Shown: positions 15,813 through 22,797 of the stretch, piece by piece
Position numbering within the stretch: the stretch's first letter is position 1
Layout of the letters: every line of letters begins with the position of its first letter
NCBI GenBank assembly: GCA_014465955.1
Contig: JACTVT010000025.1
Span: 1-29,915 of the forward strand
Length of the DNA: 29,915 nucleotides
Reading direction: 5' to 3'
Source: Eubacterium sp.
Lineage (GTDB): Bacteria > Bacillota > Clostridia > Oscillospirales > Acutalibacteraceae
Notes under the pieces: model-generated
The model's input: the letters and a program-made list of their open reading frames with translations, nothing else
What the model was told of the DNA's origin: nothing
Database searches by the model: none
Program-made: the position numbers and the translations under genes

Positions 15813-17363
15813 ATGGAAAATAAAGCAAACACTTATACGAAAAAAGAACTGGGTGGCTTCCTTGTTGGTATGTTCGGTCAGAACATGATTTACAACATTG
15901 TTGCTACAGGTCTTTATTTCTATTTTCAAAACGTAATCTGCTTGCCTGCTATGGCTCTTGGCTGGATTATGACTATTGCCCGTATATGGGACGCTGTAAA
16001 TGACCCGATGATGGGCACAATCGTTGATAAAACGAGAACAAAATGGGGTAAGTGCAGACCTTATCTTATCATTTTTCCGGGAATTATCGGCGTTATAACC
16101 ATTCTTTGCTTTATAAACGGCAATTACGCTGCGGCTGAAACTTCTGTTCAGAAAGCGATTATTGTTGCGTGGGCAGCCGTTTCCTATATCGCATGGGGTA
16201 TGCTTTTCACAGTATGTGATATTCCGCTTTGGGGCATTACTTCACTTATGACCGAAGATGAAAATGACCGAAGCAAAATCCTCAGCCTTGCCCGTATGGT
16301 AGCAGGCGTTGCAGGTGTAAGTGTACTCGTTGTTCAGATTGCTCAGGTTGTCGGCGATGCTTTAAAGGGTAAGTTTGACGATCCTGTTAAGGCTCAGCAG
16401 TACGGCTTTATTATAACTGTTATTGTGATGACTGTTATTGCGTCAATTCTCTTTGAGTTCGCAGGTCTGTTCACAAGGGAGAGAGTTGCCGCATCTGAAA
16501 GAAGATACACATTTAAGGAAACTTTCCAGACAATGTTCAGAAATAAGCCTTTCAGGCAGATTCTTATTTCAGGTATTCTCAGAAGCCCGATTCAACTTCT
16601 TATGATTGTTGCTATGACGCTTGTTACATACTATTATGCAAACGGCAATATTATGAATATCCTTGTGTATAATGAGGACGGCTCATTCGGCGGAATTAAT
16701 TTTAAAATCCTTATCGGACTCGGCTCAATGGCAGTTGGCTTGTTTGTAGGTCAGTTTGTTGCAATGGGCATTACTCCTGCTCTTATCAAGAAGTTTGAAA
16801 AGAAAACACTTTATAATTTCTATTCAATTGCAGGTGCAGTTCCGTTTGTGCTGATTTTCGTATTCTATAAACTTTCAGGCGGCGATTTAACTTCAGCAGG
16901 CTGGTCAATTGCAGTAGGTGTTTGTATGCTGTTTGCAAGTGCATCCTTCGGCGGTATCAATGTTCTTCAGTCCGTTATGATTGCAGACTGCGTAGACTAT
17001 GAGGAATATACAAACGGCGTTCGTACAGACGGTATTTTCTTCAGCGGTCAGAGTTTTATTACAAAACTTTCGGCAGGTATTGCAACAATTATTTCGTCAG
17101 CCGTTTATTCTTTCGTTGGCTACAGCGGAGCAAATGTTGATGAAATGAACAGAGCAATCTATGAGCAGGGTGCAAGTTTTGTTACTTATAATGATGGTAA
17201 ATTTGCAGCCGCAATGTTCTTCCTGATTTCGGTTCCGCCTGCAATCGGTATGCTCCTTTCGGCAATTCCTACTTTTAAGTATGCTTTGCCTGATAAAGAG
17301 CACAAGAGAATTCTTGCAGAACTCGTTGCAAAACGCGCAGAAAAAGACGGCAAGGCAGAATAA
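15813..17363 (+). CDS. GPH-family (glycoside-pentoside-hexuronide) sugar symporter
   Basis: This 516-residue polytopic inner-membrane protein of the major facilitator superfamily is predicted to import a sugar or oligosaccharide with a cation. The GPH signature DAVNDPMMGTIVDKTRTKWG followed by KCRPYLI is at about residues 58-85. A second typical stretch, ADCVDYEEYTNGVRTDGI, is in the C-terminal half. Many hydrophobic helices are visible (roughly 12 expected), and a charged Lys-rich tail ends the protein. The start at 15813 (MENKANTYTK) follows AAGGGG with 6-base spacing. It is monocistronic in the plus direction; a convergent sulfatase operon ends opposite it. The substrate is unknown. Given the neighbouring sulfatase and sialidase, a host-glycan oligosaccharide or uronide is a reasonable guess only. 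Confidence 0.9.
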   Translation: MENKANTYTKKELGGFLVGMFGQNMIYNIVATGLYFYFQNVICLPAMALGWIMTIARIWDAVNDPMMGTIVDKTRTKWGKCRPYLIIFPGIIGVITILCFINGNYAAAETSVQKAIIVAWAAVSYIAWGMLFTVCDIPLWGITSLMTEDENDRSKILSLARMVAGVAGVSVLVVQIAQVVGDALKGKFDDPVKAQQYGFIITVIVMTVIASILFEFAGLFTRERVAASERRYTFKETFQTMFRNKPFRQILISGILRSPIQLLMIVAMTLVTYYYANGNIMNILVYNEDGSFGGINFKILIGLGSMAVGLFVGQFVAMGITPALIKKFEKKTLYNFYSIAGAVPFVLIFVFYKLSGGDLTSAGWSIAVGVCMLFASASFGGINVLQSVMIADCVDYEEYTNGVRTDGIFFSGQSFITKLSAGIATIISSAVYSFVGYSGANVDEMNRAIYEQGASFVTYNDGKFAAAMFFLISVPPAIGMLLSAIPTFKYALPDKEHKRILAELVAKRAEKDGKAE

Positions 17364-17377
17364 TTAAATATTACTAT

Positions 17378-17404
17378 GTAGGGGGCGGATATCTTCCGCC
17401 CGTA
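17378..17404. repeat. Palindromic module, GGGCGGA type
   Basis: GGGCGGA (17383-17389) and TCCGCCC (17395-17401) flank a 5-base loop and are preceded by GTAGG. It is the first of four hairpin modules in the 264-base gap between the symporter and sulfatase genes. Confidence 0.7.
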
Positions 17405-17423
17405 TAATAAAGCAAATCTTATT

Positions 17424-17452
17424 TGGGAGGGTCTCTGTGCCCTCCCGTTTTT
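17424..17452 (+). terminator. Terminator after the GPH symporter gene
   Basis: GGGAGGG (17425-17431) and CCCTCCC (17440-17446) form the stem, followed by GTTTTTGC. It is homologous in sequence to the terminator at 15633, so this terminator may itself be one of the repeat modules. Confidence 0.8.
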
Positions 17453-17489
17453 GCAAGTCAATAATGAAATAATTATACAGTAATTTTTT

Positions 17490-17547
17490 GTAGGGTGCGG
17501 CGTCTTCGACGCACCGCAAACGGGCAATTCGTGAATTGCCCCTACGA
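17490..17547. repeat. Tandem pair of palindromic modules
   Basis: The first module (17490-17516) is an inverted copy of 15494-15520. The second (17522-17541) has GGGCAATTC and GAATTGCCC arms and matches 6866-6885 with a compensating base-pair change. Both are flanked by GTAGG/CTACG-type ends. Confidence 0.78.
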
Positions 17548-17581
17548 TTACATAATTTTGTTATTGCTATTGTTTTCACCG

Positions 17582-17614
17582 AAAAAACGACAGAGATTTT
17601 TCTCTGTCGTTTTT
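17582..17614. terminator. Bidirectional terminator, symporter / sulfatase
   Basis: AAAACGACAGAGA (17584-17596) and TCTCTGTCGTTTT (17601-17613) form a perfect 13-bp stem around TTTT, with T runs on both strands. It ends the sulfatase operon on the minus strand and blocks read-through from the plus strand. Confidence 0.92.
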
Positions 17615-17627
17615 GTTGATCGTTTTC

Positions 17628-18953
17628 TTATTTTCTTCTCACAAATATTGCCGGCAGAATAACGGGTGGTTCTTCGCCTGCATTTTTCATCTGCTCAAGA
17701 AGAAGATATTTTAATTCCTGCCTGATTTTGCCGTATTTCGGATTTTTGACGAGATTGTGCTTTTCAATCGGGTCATTCTGCAAATCATACAGATAATCCT
17801 CAAAATAAACCTTGCTGCTGTGGTGGGCGTAACCGACAGGGCTTAAATCCCTTACTGCATATTTGAAACGGTCAGTTCTTATCGCTCTGCCGCACTGGCT
17901 TTCGCTTATCTGCATAAATACGCAGTCACGCTTTTTATCGGGTGCGTTAATCTGCTTTGTAAGGTCAACACCCATATAATTTTCGGGAATGGCAATCCCT
18001 GCCATTGAAAGCATTGTAGGCGGCAGGTCAATCAGTGAGGAAAGCCTTTTTTCAATTCTGCCTGCCTCAAATCCGCCGCCCTTGATAATCAGCGGCGTTC
18101 TGCTTGCGCTTTCGTGGCAGCTGCGCTTGTATTCGGGGTTTCTTGTTTTGAAATGTGCACCGTGGTCTGATGTGTATATGATAATTGTGTCATCATATAT
18201 TCCGAGTTCTTTCAGTTTATCCACAAGTCTGCCCACATTATAGTCAAGCCTGTTGATTGCCGAAATGTAGTCGGGATATTCTTTTTTGTAGTTTCCTTTA
18301 AGAAATGATAAATCATCGGGGATAGGGTAATCCTTAAACTGTTCAACAGTTTCTTTGTAGCCCTCAATCGTGTTATGGTCATTCTGATGATGCGGTTCAA
18401 GTTGACTGATGAACATAAAAAACGGTTTTTCCGTATCACGTCTGTCAAGATATTCAAGCGCAAAATCGTTAATGCAGTCGGCACGGTAGCCTTTGAAATC
18501 AATCTGATTTCCGTCGCCGTCAAAAACATAGCCGTCATATCCGTGTGAAGTGAATTCAAGGCAGTCGGCGGCACGCCAGTATTGGTATTCACCCTGCCTG
18601 TCTTTCGGAATGGCTGTCTTTTCGCAGTGAACGCCGATACCCGGGTAGCGGTCTGACGCCAGGTGCCATTTACCGATGTATGCCGTCTGATAGCCTGCAT
18701 TGTTGAAATAGCGGGCGAGGGGAGTAATATCTCTCGGCAGTGCAATGCCGTTCCAGTAGCATTCCACCTGCGTTGCGTACATACCCGACTGCAGGCAGGC
18801 TCTTGCAGGACCGCAGACAGGCTGGCATGTGAAATTATTTTCAAACAGTGTACCTTCTTCGGCAAGTTTCATAAGATTCGGTGTAACACATTCGTTTACC
18901 GTGTCCCACCTCTGCTGGTCGGAAAAATAAAAAATAATGTTTTTTCTTTTCAT
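17628..18953 (-). CDS. Cysteine-type (S1 family) sulfatase, no signal peptide
   Basis: This 441-residue alkaline-phosphatase-fold sulfatase is predicted to remove sulfate esters from a sugar or other small molecule. The active-site motif is CGPAR at 47-51, so Cys47 would be converted to formylglycine by an anaerobic maturase (anSME), which is not in the window. Metal-site residues include Asp12 in FSDQQRWD and the SDHGAH motif in the middle. GYQTAYIGKWHL is the second sulfatase signature. There is no signal peptide, so it probably acts in the cytoplasm. It is the last gene of the FkbM-MscS-TauE/SafE-sulfatase unit, starting 26 bases after the exporter gene, with a bidirectional terminator downstream. 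The substrate subfamily is not assignable from this reading; a phosphonate-monoester hydrolase activity is a less likely alternative. Confidence 0.88.
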   Translation of the reverse strand: MKRKNIIFYFSDQQRWDTVNECVTPNLMKLAEEGTLFENNFTCQPVCGPARACLQSGMYATQVECYWNGIALPRDITPLARYFNNAGYQTAYIGKWHLASDRYPGIGVHCEKTAIPKDRQGEYQYWRAADCLEFTSHGYDGYVFDGDGNQIDFKGYRADCINDFALEYLDRRDTEKPFFMFISQLEPHHQNDHNTIEGYKETVEQFKDYPIPDDLSFLKGNYKKEYPDYISAINRLDYNVGRLVDKLKELGIYDDTIIIYTSDHGAHFKTRNPEYKRSCHESASRTPLIIKGGGFEAGRIEKRLSSLIDLPPTMLSMAGIAIPENYMGVDLTKQINAPDKKRDCVFMQISESQCGRAIRTDRFKYAVRDLSPVGYAHHSSKVYFEDYLYDLQNDPIEKHNLVKNPKYGKIRQELKYLLLEQMKNAGEEPPVILPAIFVRRK

Positions 18954-18979
18954 AAAATTTACTCCTTTCTATTCATTGC

Positions 18980-19762
18980 CTAAGCAATTAAACCTGTAAC
19001 GGCATTATATAAATTAACAATTGCAATTCCTGCAACTATGACGGTGAAAACCGTTTTCACCGCTTTTTCATTCGCTTTTTTATTAATTTCAGCGCCAAGA
19101 ATTCCGCCGAGCACCGCACAGATAACGGCAACAATAATTGTTATCGGCTCAACATACGGCACGGTGTGATTTATTCCGGTGGCAATAAGCTTTGATAACT
19201 GACTGAAAAATATTGTTCCTACGCTGTAAACCGCCGCCTCCTTCATCGTCATTGAGAAGAAGAAAACGAGAAAAGCAACGTTAATCGGTCCGCCGCCGAC
19301 TCCTAAAAATGATGCCGTGCAGCCTAAAATAAAGCCGATTAGAATAATGCCGATATGATTTTTTATTTTAAAACTTTTTTTGTTTTTTATATTTATGTAA
19401 ATTACCGAAATCAGCAGAAGCACACAGAGAATTATTCCCTGAATACTTTTCAGAATACTGTTTGAAACGATGTTCAGCAGGCTGTCAAACAGAAACGAAC
19501 CCGTAAATCCGCCGAGCACCGCTCCTGCCGACAGGGTAATTATAAATTTAAAATCAATTTCGGTTTTTTCTTTGATGTGCTTTGCCGTGGAACTTATGCT
19601 CATACTGAATACGGCGCATGCCGATATAAAGTTAACTGCATCAATTGTGTCGTGACCGATAAGGTCAAGTACAGGCTTGATAATCACTCCGCCGCCGAGT
19701 CCTGCAAAAGCACCGAAAAAAGTTGCGAAAATGATTACAATGCCATAAATAATCCGGTACAT
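18980..19762 (-). CDS. TauE/SafE (TSUP) family membrane transporter
   Basis: This 260-residue membrane protein belongs to the sulfite/sulfonate exporter family. It has the two diagnostic glycine-rich repeats, FAGLGGGVIIKP near residue 20 and FLGVGGGPINVAF in the second half, about 130-150 residues apart. Around eight hydrophobic segments are visible, with a short basic loop (NIKNKKSFKIKN) between the halves. It is translated from an ATG preceded by AAAAGGAT, inside the end of the mscS gene, with only 3 bases between the genes. The sulfatase follows after 26 bases. Family members export sulfite, sulfoacetate or related anions. The placement suggests disposal of sulfate or sulfite released by the sulfatase, which is inference. 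Confidence 0.9.
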   Translation of the reverse strand: MYRIIYGIVIIFATFFGAFAGLGGGVIIKPVLDLIGHDTIDAVNFISACAVFSMSISSTAKHIKEKTEIDFKFIITLSAGAVLGGFTGSFLFDSLLNIVSNSILKSIQGIILCVLLLISVIYINIKNKKSFKIKNHIGIILIGFILGCTASFLGVGGGPINVAFLVFFFSMTMKEAAVYSVGTIFFSQLSKLIATGINHTVPYVEPITIIVAVICAVLGGILGAEINKKANEKAVKTVFTVIVAGIAIVNLYNAVTGLIA

Positions 19763-19765
19763 AAA

Positions 19766-20800
19766 TTAATCCTTTTCAATGTAAACTGTTTTGGTCGGAA
19801 ATGCAAAATCAGTGCCGTTTTCTTCAATAATACGCTTGATTTCAAAATTAAAATCGTTCATAAATCGGCAGTATTCCTCATAATCCGTTGTGCTGATATA
19901 AAATCTGATTTGCAGATTAAGCGATGAATCGTCAAATTCAGAAAAGCATACTCTTATATTCTCTTTGCAAACAAGTTCACTGTTGTTGAGATAATCAAAA
20001 ATATCCTTTTCGCATTTCTTTATAATCGCGGCAGGTGTTGAATAAAGAATACCGATTTTGAATTCAACAAGCCTTTTATTGAACTTTGAAAGGTTTGTTA
20101 TGTTCGCCTCACTCAGTTTTGAGTTCGGTACAACTACAACAGAGTCTTCAAGTGTTCTTATTCTTGTTGAGCGCATCGTAATATCTTCAACTATGCCCTT
20201 GAATTCGGCAGTTTCGATTAAATCGCCTACGTCAAACGGCTTGTCAAGCATAATGAAAAAGCCCGAAACAAGATTTTTTAACGAATCCTGCATTGCAAGT
20301 GAAACGGCAAGACCGCCCACGCCGAGACCTGTAAGAAGACCGTTTATGTTGTAGCCGAGTTCGGAAATCACCATAACAACTGCAAGGCATATTGTCAGGA
20401 ATTTAAGTATATTTGATATGAATTTGACCGCAACGCCGTTGAAGCGGCTGTCCTTATCAGTTTTCAGAATTACATTCAGATTTTCCGAAACGTAGCAGAG
20501 TATGCACCAGCACACAATCAGAATGGAAAATACCTTGAAGGTGTTTAATACAACAGGCTTTTGATAGTTTATGTATACGCCGATAAATGCGCCGAGCAGC
20601 ACAAAAAAGAAGGAAACAGGCTTTTTCAGGCTTGATTTAAAGCCGTCTCTGTTTTCAGGGTGCTTCGCAAAAATGATTTTTGACAAAACATTTAAAATTC
20701 CTTTTGAAATCGGGTTGCGCAGTGCCGTGAGTGCCGCAAATACGGCAACGCCGATTACAATGTTTATGTACGGTAAAACCGTGTTAAAAAAATCACTCAT
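19766..20800 (-). CDS. Small-conductance mechanosensitive channel (MscS family)
   Basis: This 344-residue membrane channel opens under membrane tension and releases solutes on hypo-osmotic shock. The N-terminal part has several transmembrane segments (about 10-30, 60-85, 90-108, 128-150). The pore helix follows, with Gly/Ala packing in GLLTGLGVGGLAVSLAMQD, then NLVSGFFIMLDKPFDVGDLIE and the beta domain with VVVPNSKLSEANITNLS. A C-terminal alpha/beta cytoplasmic vestibule completes it. It begins 2 bases after the FkbM gene and is followed 3 bases later by the exporter gene, so translation is probably coupled. The operon position next to an anion exporter is not a usual housekeeping setting. 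Confidence 0.93.
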   Translation of the reverse strand: MSDFFNTVLPYINIVIGVAVFAALTALRNPISKGILNVLSKIIFAKHPENRDGFKSSLKKPVSFFFVLLGAFIGVYINYQKPVVLNTFKVFSILIVCWCILCYVSENLNVILKTDKDSRFNGVAVKFISNILKFLTICLAVVMVISELGYNINGLLTGLGVGGLAVSLAMQDSLKNLVSGFFIMLDKPFDVGDLIETAEFKGIVEDITMRSTRIRTLEDSVVVVPNSKLSEANITNLSKFNKRLVEFKIGILYSTPAAIIKKCEKDIFDYLNNSELVCKENIRVCFSEFDDSSLNLQIRFYISTTDYEEYCRFMNDFNFEIKRIIEENGTDFAFPTKTVYIEKD

Positions 20801-20802
20801 AT

Positions 20803-21867
20803 TCAGTCCTCATCTATACAGTAAAAATTGCTTTCCCATGCAGGAATATATCTGCTGTGGCGAAAATAAATTTTGTAATTCTTATTCATTTCAAGTATTT
20901 TAAGCGGCAGTGCAAACATATCTTCATTTCTGTGATATGCACAGATGTAAAGTTTCGGTTTATACTTTGGAATTGTGGTTTTGCAGCCGTCAAGCGCTTT
21001 CAGTTCAGCACCCTCAATATCCATTTTCAGCATAGTTATGCTGTCATCAATGAGACTGTCAATATCGCTCACTTTAACAGGCACGCCGCTTGCAGACAGT
21101 TTTGAATTCCGCCCTGCTTTTTTGGCAAAAATAAGTGTGTCCTTCTTATTCCATGCACCCATATTGAAAAGCGTAATGTTTTTCATATCCGCCGTGTTTT
21201 TTATTAATTTTTTAAAGTTTTTTTCGTCAGGCTCAAGCGCATAAATGTGTCTGTAATTTCCATTTGTAAAATCCGTGAATTCTTTGATTGTATCGCCGTC
21301 ATATGCGCCCATATCAACAATGGTTTCATCACTGCCGAGTTTCAGAATATCACGGTAAATGCTTGTTTTGTCATCAGTTGTGCTGTTTAAAAGATAGTCG
21401 ATTTTGCCGCTTATTTTAAAGTTGATAATGTTTTCGTAAACACGCCTGCTTTCATCGTCTGCAAGGTGACTGTATACTTCTTCAAATTTTTCACGGTTTT
21501 CTTCAAAATATCTTCGTGTGAAAATTCCGTCACCTGCAACAGGCACATCGGGGGCAAAAACCTTGTGCTCACTGTTGATTTTTTTAATGTTTTCTATAAC
21601 GCTTTCAATATGGCTTGCAAACGCAAGAACAACATTGAAATCATTAAATTCTTCACATATTTCACTGTATTTTTTAACTTTATATCCTAAAAATGAATGA
21701 CCTCTTACAAATTCGTCGCTTGCAAAAATCGCCGAAACGGATACGCCGTAATTACCGAGCACGGAAATTATTTTTTCTGCACCGTTTCCCATTCCGTATA
21801 TAACAACAGGTTTGCCGTCATCCTTTAAAAATTGCCATATGTCTGTTTCAATAATGTTAAGGCTCAT
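20803..21867 (-). CDS. FkbM-type SAM-dependent methyltransferase
   Basis: This is a 354-residue protein. The C-terminal domain (about 150-354) is an FkbM methyltransferase: motif I VDMGAYDGDTIKEF, an acidic strand-2 end YALEPDEKNFKKL, and LKMDIEGAELKALDG. The N-terminal 120 residues form a separate domain with a Rossmann-like start (VVIYGMGNGAEKII) and a PglD-like FASDEFVRGHSFLGYKV stretch. That layout is seen in FkbM proteins tied to surface-sugar or nucleotide-sugar modification. It is the first gene of the four-gene minus-strand unit, with its own promoter, and ends 2 bases before mscS. The acceptor is unknown; O-methylation of a polysaccharide sugar would be typical. Confidence 0.88.
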   Translation of the reverse strand: MSLNIIETDIWQFLKDDGKPVVIYGMGNGAEKIISVLGNYGVSVSAIFASDEFVRGHSFLGYKVKKYSEICEEFNDFNVVLAFASHIESVIENIKKINSEHKVFAPDVPVAGDGIFTRRYFEENREKFEEVYSHLADDESRRVYENIINFKISGKIDYLLNSTTDDKTSIYRDILKLGSDETIVDMGAYDGDTIKEFTDFTNGNYRHIYALEPDEKNFKKLIKNTADMKNITLFNMGAWNKKDTLIFAKKAGRNSKLSASGVPVKVSDIDSLIDDSITMLKMDIEGAELKALDGCKTTIPKYKPKLYICAYHRNEDMFALPLKILEMNKNYKIYFRHSRYIPAWESNFYCIDED

Positions 21868-21883
21868 AAAATCACCCGAGGCT

Positions 21884-21912
21884 ATTGTAACATAAAACAG
21901 TACTTTTTACAA
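21884..21912 (-). promoter_or_regulatory. Promoter of the FkbM-MscS-TSUP-sulfatase unit
   Basis: On the minus strand, TTGTAA (21907-21912), a 17-base spacer and TACAAT (21884-21889). It is divergent from the promoter at 21927. Confidence 0.7.
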
Positions 21913-21926
21913 TTAAAACTACACTC

Positions 21927-21955
21927 TTTACAAATAAAATAAAATATTATATAAT
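21927..21955 (+). promoter_or_regulatory. Promoter of the corC-phoH-ybeY-era unit
   Basis: TTTACA (21927-21932), a 17-base spacer and a perfect TATAAT (21950-21955). Transcription would start near 21962, just upstream of the GGGGG ribosome site that serves ATG 21991. Confidence 0.7.
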
Positions 21956-21990
21956 AACTTAAATATAAAATAATGGGGGTTTGTGCCTTT

Positions 21991-22797
21991 ATGGCAGGCA
22001 GTCTGTTAAAAAGATTTAAAAAAAATTCTTCCACGCAGGAGATTATGCAGCTCGTTGAGCAGGATCAGCAGTCGGGTCTTCTTGAATTATCTCAGCGCGA
22101 AATGATTAATAATATTTTCCTTTTTGATGATATTACGGCAGGGGATATTATGACCCACAGAACCGATATTGAGGCTGTAGAGGATACTGCGTCTGTTTCG
22201 GATGTTGTTGATACGGCAATCAAAGAGGGATTTTCACGTATTCCCGTTTACAAGGATGACCTTGATAATATCACGGGTATTGTGTATGTTAAGGATTTGC
22301 TGAAGTTCATCGGCGCTGAAATCGGCAGTGATGAAAATCTGAAAGACTATGTCAGAACACCGCTTTTTGTGCCTGAAACCATTTCGTGCATAAAACTTTT
22401 TAAACAGATGAAGGACAAGCGTGTCCAACTTGCGATTGTTGTAGATGAATACGGCGGTACGGCAGGTCTTGTTTCTATGGAGGATATACTTGAAAGCATT
22501 GTCGGCAATATTCAGGACGAGTATGACGAGGAAGAAAAGGAATATGAAAAAATTGACGACAAAACCTTTATTTTTGACGGTTCGGCAGAAACAGAACTTT
22601 TTGAAAAGGTTTTAAAGCGTGATATTCCCGACGGTGATTATGATACCCTTGCAGGATTTGTTATAAATCTGCTCGGCTATGTGCCCGATGATATCAGCAG
22701 TGATGAGGATTTAACAGTATCGTTTGAAAATATAACTTTTACAGTGCTTAAGGTAGAAGAACGAAGAATAGAACAGATTAAGGTAGAGATAGATTAA
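21991..22797 (+). CDS. Soluble CBS-pair / CorC_HlyC protein (YbeX-like)
   Basis: This 268-residue protein has a CBS pair (about 50-175), with ITAGDIMTHRTDI, GFSRIPVYKDDLDNITGIVYVKDLL and VVDEYGGTAGLVSMEDILE, followed by a CorC_HlyC domain (about 190-268). There is no DUF21 membrane domain, so it is the short cytoplasmic form like YbeX rather than the large YhdP/YrkA type. CBS pairs of this kind bind adenine nucleotides, and the family is linked to Mg/Co handling and, for YbeX, to ribosome biogenesis. ATG 21991 is preferred over ATG 21973 because GGGGG lies about 10 bases before it and 21973 has no site. The stop overlaps the phoH start by one base. Confidence 0.88.
   Translation: MAGSLLKRFKKNSSTQEIMQLVEQDQQSGLLELSQREMINNIFLFDDITAGDIMTHRTDIEAVEDTASVSDVVDTAIKEGFSRIPVYKDDLDNITGIVYVKDLLKFIGAEIGSDENLKDYVRTPLFVPETISCIKLFKQMKDKRVQLAIVVDEYGGTAGLVSMEDILESIVGNIQDEYDEEEKEYEKIDDKTFIFDGSAETELFEKVLKRDIPDGDYDTLAGFVINLLGYVPDDISSDEDLTVSFENITFTVLKVEERRIEQIKVEID

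Noticed and set aside
6866..17547. Palindromic repeats as a CRISPR array
   Set aside because: The units are not regularly spaced, differ in sequence, lie in separate gaps and have no cas genes nearby.
17364..17627. Coding region in the symporter-sulfatase gap
   Set aside because: Possible frames run through the hairpin modules and terminators, with no ribosome site or protein-like composition.
21973..21975. Upstream ATG for the CorC-like protein
   Set aside because: It has no ribosome site and is only about 11 bases from the predicted transcript start; its codons contain the GGGGG site used by ATG 21991.
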